Source: a bacterium CG_4_9_14_3_um_filter_65_15 (GTDB lineage: Bacteria > Krumholzibacteriota > Krumholzibacteriia > LZORAL124-64-63). From it: a DNA stretch of 64,000 nt. Positions 16,869 to 24,361 of this stretch are shown here, in pieces. The DNA lies in the NCBI GenBank assembly GCA_002790835.1, contig PFVX01000035.1, forward strand, positions 1-64,000, in the 5' to 3' direction. Each line of letters opens with the position of its first letter. Position 1 is the first letter of the stretch. The notes under the pieces are model-generated. The model saw only the letters and a program-made list of their open reading frames with translations, searched no databases and was not told where the DNA came from. Position numbers and translations under genes: made by a program.

Positions 16869-18431
16869 CTACTTGGCGACGGCCGTGGCTCGGGTCTCGC
16901 GGATGACCATGATCCGGATCTGTCCCGGGTATTCCAATTCGCCTTCAACTCGGCGACTGATCTCCTCGGCCATGACGGCCGCCTCGGCATCGGAAACCTG
17001 ATGGTGATCCACGAGGATCCGGACTTCCCGGCCGGCCTGGATGGCGTAGGATTTCTCCACCCCGGGAAAACTTTCGGCGATGGCTTCGAGGTTTTCCAGA
17101 CGCTGGACGTAGGAGTCCAGGCTCTCGCGTCTGGCGCCCGGACGCGAAGCGGAAACCGCATCGGCCGCGGCGGTGATGAAGGTGTAGGGCGAGGTCGCCT
17201 CCACGTCCTGGTGATGACCGCCCACCGCATTGATCACCGTGGCGTTCTCTCCGTATTTCTTGCACAACCGGGCCCCGATCATCGCATGCGGGCCTTCGAT
17301 TTCGTGATCGGCCGCCTTGCCGATGTCGTGCAGGAAACCGCACCGGCGCGCCAGACGGGAGTCCAGCCCCAACTCGTCCGCGATGATCCCGGCCACGGCG
17401 GCGACTTCCCTGGCGTGATTCAGGAGGTTCTGCCCATAGCTCGTGCGGTAGTCGAGACGCCCCAGATAGGGATACAACTCGGGCCGCACGTTCTGCAGGC
17501 CGATATCCAGGCAAGCCTGCTCCCCGATCTCCCGGATCTTCTCCTGGATTTCCTCGGTGGTCTTGCGCACGACTTCCTCGATGCGGCCGGGATGGATGCG
17601 CCCGTCCCGGACCAGGATCTCGAGGGATTGCCTGGCGATCTCCCTGCGCACGGGGTCGAAACCGGAAACAATGACCGCCCCGGGGGTATCGTCGATGATC
17701 ACGTCGATACCGGTAGCCAATTCGAACGCGCGGATGTTCCTCCCCTCGCGCCCGATGATTCTGCCTTTCATGTCGTCTCCGGGCAGGTCGACGACCGAAA
17801 CGGTCGTCTCGGCCACATGCTCGGACGCATAACGCTGGATTGCCAGGCTGAGGATCCCGATGGCCTCCCTGCGGGAGGTCCGTTCCGCCTCCTCACGCGC
17901 CTGGTGAATCGACCGGGCAGCGGCCAGGCGCGCTTCGTTGACCATGTTTTCCATGAGCTGGCGCTTGGCGCTTTCGGCGGTCATGCCGGCAATCTGTTCC
18001 AGCTTGAAATTCTGCTCGACGAGCAAACGGTCGAGATCGGTGCGATCGCGGGCCAAGGCATCCGAGCGCAGGGCTTGATCTTCTTCGCGGGATACGAGGC
18101 GGGCTTCCTTCTGGTCGATGAAGGTTACCTTCTTATCCAAGTTGTCTTCCCGCATATCCAAGGCTTCCTGGCGCCGCCTGCTTTCCTTCCGCAGCCGGTC
18201 CGTTTCCTCCTCGAACTGCTGATGGGCCCGCAGGAATTCCTCCTTGGCCTCCAGTTGCGCGGTCTTGAGCAGGGATTGCGCTTCGCGACGCGCATCCTCC
18301 AGCATGCGTTCATTATGTTCGGCTGCGCTGCCGTGCAGGGATTCTTGACGTCTGCGGGAGAAAAGCCAACCGGCGAGGCCGCCGATGCAGGCCGCTACGG
18401 CGGGAAGGACGTAGGGAGGAATCTGTGGCAT
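16869..18431 (-). CDS. rny: Ribonuclease Y
   Basis: Membrane-anchored endoribonuclease that initiates mRNA decay. The 520-aa layout is canonical: N-terminal membrane helix, long charged coiled coil (about 30-210), KH domain (GRIIGREGRNIRAFE near 230) and HD domain (LHDIGKAADHEIEGPHAMIG near 350). The ATG at 18431 follows GAGGAG; a GTG two codons upstream is less likely. It sits directly after the probable 6S RNA gene. Confidence 0.95.
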   Translation of the reverse strand: MPQIPPYVLPAVAACIGGLAGWLFSRRRQESLHGSAAEHNERMLEDARREAQSLLKTAQLEAKEEFLRAHQQFEEETDRLRKESRRRQEALDMREDNLDKKVTFIDQKEARLVSREEDQALRSDALARDRTDLDRLLVEQNFKLEQIAGMTAESAKRQLMENMVNEARLAAARSIHQAREEAERTSRREAIGILSLAIQRYASEHVAETTVSVVDLPGDDMKGRIIGREGRNIRAFELATGIDVIIDDTPGAVIVSGFDPVRREIARQSLEILVRDGRIHPGRIEEVVRKTTEEIQEKIREIGEQACLDIGLQNVRPELYPYLGRLDYRTSYGQNLLNHAREVAAVAGIIADELGLDSRLARRCGFLHDIGKAADHEIEGPHAMIGARLCKKYGENATVINAVGGHHQDVEATSPYTFITAAADAVSASRPGARRESLDSYVQRLENLEAIAESFPGVEKSYAIQAGREVRILVDHHQVSDAEAAVMAEEISRRVEGELEYPGQIRIMVIRETRATAVAK

Positions 18432-18522
18432 GACCACTCCTCGCGCAGTTGTATGGTTCTATCTCGGCCGATATGCTACCGGGGATTCGCCGGCGCGAAC
18501 CCTTTGTTCGGTTGTCATGCGG

Positions 18523-18674
18523 CCAAGGAAGGAATCAAGGCAGGTTGGGTCCCCCGCCCGGTCGTGTGCGTCGGAAGCAACTGAACCGTGTTGCTTCAGG
18601 TGGGTTCCCTGTCACGCTATCGGATTGTCCCCTGAGGGCGAGACCGTCAAACGCAAACGCCGGGATCCCCTTGG
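18523..18674 (-). ncRNA. ssrS: Probable 6S RNA
   Basis: The 270-nt gap between zapA and rny is the classic location of 6S RNA, which binds RNA polymerase holoenzyme in stationary phase. The minus-strand transcript can form a long rod. CCAAGG-GGATC (from 18674) pairs with GATTCC-TT-CCTTGG (ending 18523); GGTCTCGCC pairs with GGCGGGGGACC; the apical hairpin GAAGCAAC/GTTGCTTC has an 8-bp stem. The segment GGGAACCCACCTG matches my memory of 6S RNAs in other phyla. Ends are approximate. Confidence 0.62.
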
Positions 18675-18702
18675 TGAAGTGTTGGCTCACTTGTACGACA
18701 CA

Positions 18703-19032
18703 TCACGCGCCGGGCAGGGCATTATCGGGGTCGTCGGTGGGGCGCACCAGCCCCATTTCCGTGTCCAGCAACCTGGCGATCTGAATCGATCTATCTTCAA
18801 GGTTTGCGTCCGTTTCCAGGCGCAAACGCTTTTCGCGGAGCAGCTCGTCGGCGATGTTCACGGCTGCGAGGATGGCGACCTTGCCCAGGGCTGCGGTGGA
18901 GACGTTTCCCGCCACCTCTCGCATTCGCTCATCCACAATCCGTGCCACTTCCCGGACATACGCCGGATCCGCGTCACCCTTGAGGGTGTATTCAGAACCG
19001 AAAATGGTCACTGTCACGCTAGCGGGATCCAA
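18703..19032 (-). CDS. zapA: Cell division protein ZapA
   Basis: FtsZ-ring-associated protein. 109 aa with the family's start VTVTIFGSEYTLKGDADPAYVREVA and a C-terminal coiled coil (ILAAVNIADELLREKRL). The only start giving the full domain is a TTG at 19032 preceded by GGGGAA. The upstream gene is a small ZapB/DUF904-like coiled-coil protein, and rny lies downstream beyond the probable 6S RNA. Confidence 0.88.
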   Translation of the reverse strand: MDPASVTVTIFGSEYTLKGDADPAYVREVARIVDERMREVAGNVSTAALGKVAILAAVNIADELLREKRLRLETDANLEDRSIQIARLLDTEMGLVRPTDDPDNALPGA

Positions 19033-19064
19033 AACGACCGTTCCCCATCCGGCCGGGGTTATGG

Positions 19065-19376
19065 CTAACCAAGTGCTTCCAGTTTGGCCAGCAGACCCCC
19101 GACCTTGTCTTCGATTTCCTTCCGCTTCTCTTCGTAATCCCCGACCAGACTTGCCTCTTGGCTCTTCTGCTCGAGTTCATTGTGAAGACGCTCAGCGGTT
19201 CCTTCGGCCTCGGCCAAAGACGCCTTCAATTCTGCACATTGCCGTTTGAGGCTCTCGTTTTCGGTCCGCAAGTCTTTAATCAGGCCAACGGCTTCAACGA
19301 CTTTGGCCTCGAGTAGGCCCAGCTTGGATTCCATCGTTCCCCATTCGTCCATGATCGAGGGTGCGTTACGATTCAT
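19065..19376 (-). CDS. ZapB/DUF904-like coiled-coil protein
   Basis: A small protein (up to 103 aa) that is almost entirely coiled coil (KLGLLEAKVVEAVGLIKDL, then LRTENESLKRQCAELKASL). It resembles the DUF904/ZapB family, whose E. coli member bridges ZapA to the divisome. The position between pheT and zapA supports a division role. The ATG at 19376 overlaps the pheT stop; an internal ATG at 19334, preceded by GGGG, could be the real start and would match the family's usual length better. Confidence 0.6.
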   Translation of the reverse strand: MNRNAPSIMDEWGTMESKLGLLEAKVVEAVGLIKDLRTENESLKRQCAELKASLAEAEGTAERLHNELEQKSQEASLVGDYEEKRKEIEDKVGGLLAKLEALG

Positions 19377-21832
19377 CAAACCCTTGGCTTGATGCCGAGA
19401 TCCCGATCCAGTCGCTGCAGAACCTCATCAATGGCCCTGTCCACAGCCTTCCCTTTCAAGTTACCCTTGTCCGAAAGGAACTTCAAGCGAATTCCATAAA
19501 CCACACGGCCTTCGGGAAGGTCGGTGCCGCTGTAGAAATCGAACAGATCCACCTGGTGCAAAAGGGGCCCCCCCGCCTCACGAACCAATTCGGCGATCTG
19601 GCGATATTGCACCCCTTCGGGCACGAGCAGGGACAGATCCCGCTTGGCCGCAGGAAAACGGGAAAACGGCCGGTAGCGCAGGGATTTCGGTTCCAGGTCG
19701 AGACGGTCAAGCTCCACTTCGGCCATCGCCACGGAGGTTTCCAAATCGAAGTTGCCCAGGACGGCCCCGGCGACCATGCCCATCGCCCCCACCCGGTTTC
19801 CCTCGCTATCGAGGATGGCCATCTGGAGTCCCGAAGCCAGCCAGGGCTCGGTGTCCATGGGTTCCAGGCGCAGATCCAGGCGCAAGCCCTGGCGCAGGTT
19901 CCGCAGAACCGTCTTGAGGGCCACGAGGCCCGCCGGAAGACCTCCCACGGCCTTTCCCGCCATTCCCGCAATCCCGACCTGGAGCTGGAGGGGTTCTGCG
20001 GGCAAAAGCTTCTCTTCAGGCCGACCTCCGGTGCGCCCGTGGTCCCGGGCAGGAAGGTAGACCCGGTTGATCTGGAAGGTGCGCAGCGGGGTGGCGGCCT
20101 GGGCGTTCAGGTTGCGACGCAACGTCTCGAGCAGCGACGGCAGGAGGCTGGTGCGCAACAGGGTGTCGCCACCGTGGCGAGGATTGATGACCGCCAGCAT
20201 CTGTCGGCGCGGATCGTCCTCAGGCAGGAGCATCCTCTGCGGATCCTCCCCCACCCCAAAGGAGGAGGTTACCAGTTCGTTGTAGCCGCCATCGACCAGC
20301 CAGCCGCGCAAGCGACCGCGGACGATCTCCTTCCGGCCGCGTTTGCCTCCACTGGTGCCCCGGAAAGGAGTCGGCCGGCTGATGCGGTCCAACCCGTAAC
20401 TGCGTGAGATCTCCTCGATGAGATCGACTTCCTGCACGAGGTCCCGCCGGAAGGATGGCACCTCCACCATCATGTTCACGGCGCCTGAGCTCTGGGACTC
20501 GCTGTTGCCCATGGGCTGAACCTTCAGTCCCAACCCCTGAAGCAGCTGGGCGGCCTCGCCGGCCTTGATGCTCGTCCCCAGGACCCGGTTGACTTGCCAG
20601 ACCCGCAACGGCAGAGGTTCGAACGGCTTCCGATCCGGATCCTGTCGATCCACCCAATCCTTGACGACCACTCCCCCGGCCAACTCCTGGATCAGGTACA
20701 TGGCACGCTGGGCCGCCTTTTCCACCATCTCCCAGTCGGCGCCCCGCTCGAACCGGTAGCTGCTCTCGCTGATCAGGCCGAGTCCGCGACTGGCGGTCCG
20801 TACCAGGCCCGGGTCAAAAAAGGCGCTCTCCAGCAAGACCGAGGTGGTTGACGCGGTCACTTCGCTGTTCTCCAGCCCCATGACACCGGCCAGAGCTATC
20901 GGGCCGCGCTGGTCGTTGATCATGAGGGTGCCGGACGGGATCTTCCGTTTGGACCCGTCCAGGGTGATCACCTCGGTCATTTCCTTGGCCTGCCCCACGG
21001 TGATCAACGAGCCGCTGAGTTTGTCGCGATCGAAGGCGTGCAGGGGTTGTCCCAGCTCGAACAGGACGTAGTTGGTGATGTCCACCAGGTTGCTGATGGG
21101 GCGGCTGCCCACGGCCATGAGGCGCCGCTTCATCCACTCGGGGCTTGGCCCCAATGTGATCCCATGGGCGCCGAAGGCCATGTACCGCGGACATTGGCTG
21201 TAATCGGATACCTTGACCTGGAAGCCCAGGCTCTCGCCGCTGGCCGCGGAATTCCAGCACGCGGGAAGGGACACCTTGGTCCCGTAAATGGCGGCCACTT
21301 CCCGGGCGACTCCCACGTGGCTGAGCCAATCCGGCCTGTTGGGTGTAACCTCGATATCCAGGACCGTGTCGCTGAATCCGTAAAGCTCGTCGGCGCTCGT
21401 GCCCGGCTGTTTGTCCGTTTCCAGTTCGATGATGCCGGACGCATCCCCGTCGAGTCCCAGTTCGGAGGCGGAACAGATCATGCCTTGGCTGACTTCGCCC
21501 CGGATTTTGGATTTCTTGATCTTCAGCCCGCCCGGCAAATCGGCGCCGACCCTGGCGAACAGCACCGTCAAACCCGCTCTGACGTTGGGCGCGCCGCAAA
21601 CCACGGGCACGGGTTCCCCGCTGCCGTCGTCGACTTTGCAAACACTCAGGCGGTCGGCATCGGGATGTTTGTCCTGCTCCAGAACACGGGCCACAACCAC
21701 GCCGGGGAAAGTCCGCCGGAAATCCTCGATCTTCTCGACGTTGAGTCCGGCAGCGGTCAGCTTGTCTGCAAGGACCTGGGGCTCATCATCCCAGGTTACG
21801 TATTCCCGTAACCAGTCCAGACTGATCTTCAC
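19376..21832 (-). CDS. pheT: Phenylalanyl-tRNA synthetase beta subunit
   Basis: Large subunit of the heterotetrameric synthetase that charges tRNA-Phe. The 818 aa include the N-terminal tRNA-binding EMAP-like domain (about 40-150), B3/B4 editing domain, B5 domain and the C-terminal anticodon-binding ferredoxin-like domain (RYRPFSRFPAAKRDLSLLV). It overlaps pheS by ATGA (21829-21832). Confidence 0.97.
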   Translation of the reverse strand: MKISLDWLREYVTWDDEPQVLADKLTAAGLNVEKIEDFRRTFPGVVVARVLEQDKHPDADRLSVCKVDDGSGEPVPVVCGAPNVRAGLTVLFARVGADLPGGLKIKKSKIRGEVSQGMICSASELGLDGDASGIIELETDKQPGTSADELYGFSDTVLDIEVTPNRPDWLSHVGVAREVAAIYGTKVSLPACWNSAASGESLGFQVKVSDYSQCPRYMAFGAHGITLGPSPEWMKRRLMAVGSRPISNLVDITNYVLFELGQPLHAFDRDKLSGSLITVGQAKEMTEVITLDGSKRKIPSGTLMINDQRGPIALAGVMGLENSEVTASTTSVLLESAFFDPGLVRTASRGLGLISESSYRFERGADWEMVEKAAQRAMYLIQELAGGVVVKDWVDRQDPDRKPFEPLPLRVWQVNRVLGTSIKAGEAAQLLQGLGLKVQPMGNSESQSSGAVNMMVEVPSFRRDLVQEVDLIEEISRSYGLDRISRPTPFRGTSGGKRGRKEIVRGRLRGWLVDGGYNELVTSSFGVGEDPQRMLLPEDDPRRQMLAVINPRHGGDTLLRTSLLPSLLETLRRNLNAQAATPLRTFQINRVYLPARDHGRTGGRPEEKLLPAEPLQLQVGIAGMAGKAVGGLPAGLVALKTVLRNLRQGLRLDLRLEPMDTEPWLASGLQMAILDSEGNRVGAMGMVAGAVLGNFDLETSVAMAEVELDRLDLEPKSLRYRPFSRFPAAKRDLSLLVPEGVQYRQIAELVREAGGPLLHQVDLFDFYSGTDLPEGRVVYGIRLKFLSDKGNLKGKAVDRAIDEVLQRLDRDLGIKPRV

Positions 21833-22857
21833 TGCACACCTCGGAATTGCTGAAGAAAGCGCATGTCGTTCTCGTATAGCAGGCGAATGTCGTCAATGCC
21901 GTACTTCAGCATGGCGATCCTGTCGATCCCCATGCCGAAGGCAAACCCCGTATAGGTATCGTCGGGATATCCCGCTGCGCGAAAAACATTGGGGTGCACC
22001 ATGCCGGCCCCCATGATTTCAAGCCAGCCGGTTTGACCGCAGACTCCACACCCCTCGCCCCCGCACGCCACACACTGCATATCCACTTCCACCGAGGGTT
22101 CGGTGAAGGGGAAGAAGTGGGGCCGGAAGCGCGTCGGTTCCTTGGCGCCGAAGAAGAGCTGGACGAAAGTGTCAACCGTCGATTTCAAATCGGCCATGCT
22201 GATGTCCGTATCGACCACCAGCCCTTCGATCTGATAGAACTCGGAAGAATGGGACGCGTCGGCGTTTTCGTTGCGGTAGACACGGCCCGGGAAAATGCAG
22301 GCCAATGGCGGCGGCTGCTTCTCCATGGTCCGGACCTGGACCGGTGATGTCTGGGTTCGCAGACACACCTGATCGTTGATGTAAAAGGTGTCCTGGATGT
22401 CCCGCGCCGGGTGGTCATCCGGAAAATTCAACGCCGTGAAATTGTAGTAGTCCAGTTCGACCTCGGGTCCTTCTCCACGCGAAAACCCCATGCCGTAGAA
22501 GATGTCGCAAATGGATTCCAGGACCGAAGTCAGGGGGTGGACGACGCCCAGCGAAGGTTCGGCGGGAGCGGGAAGGGTCAAGTCGAGACGGTCGCCCGCG
22601 GCCACCTGCACCGAACCGGCAAACTCGCTCGCCCTGTCCTCCAGCAGCGAGGACAGGTTCAGTTTGAGGCGGTTGAGTTCCGCGCCCATGGCCGGTCGCT
22701 GCTCGGCGGGAACATCCTTCAGCCCACGCAGGAGCAGAGTGACTTCGCCTTTGCGCCCCAGCAGGGAAACACGCAAGGCATCGAGTTCGTCGAGGGTCGT
22801 TGCGGAGGAGATTCTTTGCGAACCGTCGACACGCAATCGGTCAAGGACTTCCTTCAT
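21829..22857 (-). CDS. pheS: Phenylalanyl-tRNA synthetase alpha subunit
   Basis: Catalytic alpha subunit, 342 aa. Class II motifs are present: motif 2 FPGRVYRNENADASHSSEFYQIEG and motif 3 GMGIDRIAMLKYGI. The segment CVACGGEGCGVCGQTGW supplies clustered cysteines seen in many bacterial PheS. The ATG at 22857 has GGAAGG 7 nt upstream; the longer frame to 22941 runs through a hairpin and is rejected. Confidence 0.97.
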   Translation of the reverse strand: MKEVLDRLRVDGSQRISSATTLDELDALRVSLLGRKGEVTLLLRGLKDVPAEQRPAMGAELNRLKLNLSSLLEDRASEFAGSVQVAAGDRLDLTLPAPAEPSLGVVHPLTSVLESICDIFYGMGFSRGEGPEVELDYYNFTALNFPDDHPARDIQDTFYINDQVCLRTQTSPVQVRTMEKQPPPLACIFPGRVYRNENADASHSSEFYQIEGLVVDTDISMADLKSTVDTFVQLFFGAKEPTRFRPHFFPFTEPSVEVDMQCVACGGEGCGVCGQTGWLEIMGAGMVHPNVFRAAGYPDDTYTGFAFGMGIDRIAMLKYGIDDIRLLYENDMRFLQQFRGVQ

Positions 22858-22898
22858 GCAGACACCTTCCGCGTGGGGGATTTCCCGGCATCGAGAAC

Positions 22899-22935
22899 TA
22901 CGCGCCGGCCCCTCGTGTGAGGCGACCGGCGCGTA
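22899..22935 (-). promoter_or_regulatory. Large hairpin in the rplT-pheS gap
   Basis: TACGCGCCGG (22899-22908) pairs perfectly with CCGGCGCGTA (22926-22935), enclosing an inner CCTC/GAGG stem with a GTGT loop and small asymmetrical bulges. There is no U-run, so it looks more like an intercistronic stabiliser, processing site or leader structure than an intrinsic terminator. It ends about 40 nt before the pheS start. Confidence 0.5.
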
Positions 22936-22974
22936 CCGCACTGGCCACGCCGAAACGGCGGGTCGGGGGCGAAT

Positions 22975-23328
22975 CTACAGCGCGCTCTTGGCCGCATCGG
23001 CCAGCATGGCAAACGCCGGAGCGTCATGGACGGCCAGATCGGCCAGCATCTTGCGGTCGATCTCGATTTCGGCCTTCTTGAGCCCATTGATGAAGTGACT
23101 GTAGCTCAGGCCGTTGATCCGGGCCGCGGCGTTGATCCGGGTGATCCACAACCGGCGAAAGTCACGCTTCCGGTTCCGGCGATCCCGATACGCGTAGGCC
23201 AGGGCACGATCGACAGTTTCCCGCGCCATGACGTACTGGTTTCCCCGACCACCCACGAACCCTTTGGCTCGCTTCAGATATTTCTTCCGCCGGTGTTTGG
23301 CGGCAGGATTGTTTGTTGCCCTCGGCAT
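22975..23328 (-). CDS. rplT: 50S ribosomal protein L20
   Basis: 117 aa. Assembly-initiating large-subunit protein with the family pattern [24 protein letters not shown] at the N-terminus and [19 protein letters not shown] in the middle. It follows rpmI by 48 nt in the standard infC-rpmI-rplT order. Confidence 0.97.
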   Translation of the reverse strand: MPRATNNPAAKHRRKKYLKRAKGFVGGRGNQYVMARETVDRALAYAYRDRRNRKRDFRRLWITRINAAARINGLSYSHFINGLKKAEIEIDRKMLADLAVHDAPAFAMLADAAKSAL

Positions 23329-23376
23329 GGTATTGCCTCCTTGATGACGGACCCCGCAAGGGTCGAAGTTGCTGTG

Positions 23377-23583
23377 CTATTGGCCCCCTGCGAGCATCTT
23401 GAGGGCGCGGGCTTCATCGCTGGGAGCCAGGAGACCCGACTTCCGCAGTTTCCGCAACCGCTTGGGACTCTTAGCGGTGAACAGGTGCCCATGATAGGCC
23501 TTGTTGCGCTTGATCCGTCCCTTGCCGGTCAGCTTGAAACGTTTGGCCGCCGCCCGGTTGGTTTTCATCTTGGTCTTGGCCAT
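23377..23583 (-). CDS. rpmI: 50S ribosomal protein L35
   Basis: 68 aa, very basic, with the family's K-M-K-T-[NH]-R-A-A-[AK]-K-R-F-K start and the closing R-L-R-K-x-x-L. Second gene of infC-rpmI-rplT. Confidence 0.96.
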   Translation of the reverse strand: MAKTKMKTNRAAAKRFKLTGKGRIKRNKAYHGHLFTAKSPKRLRKLRKSGLLAPSDEARALKMLAGGQ

Positions 23584-23635
23584 GGTGTTCGCCTTTCTTT
23601 CCTGTCGGTCGAACCGCGAGTTTCCAGCCGCGAGA

Positions 23636-24142
23636 TCAGGTTGCCTTGATTGGCGCCATCACAAACGAAATCTGTCGACCTTCGCGCTGGGGCGCCGATT
23701 CGCGCACTCCATATTCCGTCAATTCCTCGGTCAAGTTGTTCAGGAAATCCAGGGCCAGATCCATGTGGGTGATCTCACGTCCCCGGAACCGCATCACGAC
23801 CTTCACCTTGTTGCCTGCTTCAAGGAATTTGACGATGTGCTTCTTCTTGAAATCATAGTCGTGTCCATCGGTCTTGGGCCTGAACTGGATCGTCTTGACC
23901 TTGACCGTGTGGGAAGCCTGCCGGGCCTTGCGGGCCTTCTTGCTCGCTTCGTACTTGAACTTCCCGTAGTCCATGATTTTGCATACCGGCGGCCGCGAAT
24001 TGGGTGCGACCTCCACCAGGTCCAATCCCCTCTCCTCCGCGATACGCAAGGCTTCGGCCGTCTGCAGCACGCCGAGCTGCTCACCGTTTTCGTCGACGAC
24101 CATCACCGGGGTAATCCGGATCATCCGGTTGACCCTGGTCAT
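23636..24142 (-). CDS. infC: Translation initiation factor IF-3
   Basis: 168 aa. Prevents premature subunit joining and checks start codon-anticodon pairing. N domain RVNRMIRITPVMVVDENGEQLGVL, linker ISP-like VAPNSRPPVCKIMDYGKFKYE, C domain VKTIQFRPKTDGHDYDFKKKH. A plain ATG with AAGGA is used rather than the rare AUU-type start of enterics, so the E. coli-style start-codon autoregulation is not evident. Confidence 0.96.
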   Translation of the reverse strand: MTRVNRMIRITPVMVVDENGEQLGVLQTAEALRIAEERGLDLVEVAPNSRPPVCKIMDYGKFKYEASKKARKARQASHTVKVKTIQFRPKTDGHDYDFKKKHIVKFLEAGNKVKVVMRFRGREITHMDLALDFLNNLTEELTEYGVRESAPQREGRQISFVMAPIKAT

Positions 24143-24199
24143 CTTGTTTTCCTTGATAAGCCGGACCTCCTGACCGAGTACATCCGCCTGAACACAAAA

Positions 24200-24260
24200 A
24201 GGCGGACCAAAAAGCCCGCCGCCGCACTCTCCCCGAAGGAGATTGCGGGTTTCACCAACC
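24200..24260 (-). terminator. Terminator/attenuator hairpin in the infC leader
   Basis: Between thrS and infC the minus strand forms a stem of CCCGC with GCGGG around an inner TCTCC/GGAGA hairpin, ending GGCGGGC followed by TTTTT. Placed about 60-120 nt before infC, it may end read-through from thrS or act as a leader attenuator for the IF3-L35-L20 operon. Boundaries are approximate. Confidence 0.5.
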
Positions 24261-24361
24261 GCTCCGTCAGCCGGATTCCCGGGCCAGATACGGTGAGGGG
24301 GCGGACCCCTTCTTGCTTGCGACGAGGCTGCCGTCAGCCAGGTCGATTTAGACTACCCAAA

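Noticed and set aside
15981-18584. 867-codon plus-strand frame
   Set aside because: Antisense to folD and rny, continuing through the 6S RNA gap; no domain resemblance.
22858-22974. T-box or Phe leader peptide before pheS
   Set aside because: No T-box consensus (AGGGTGGNACCGCG-like) and no short frame with runs of Phe codons; only a hairpin.
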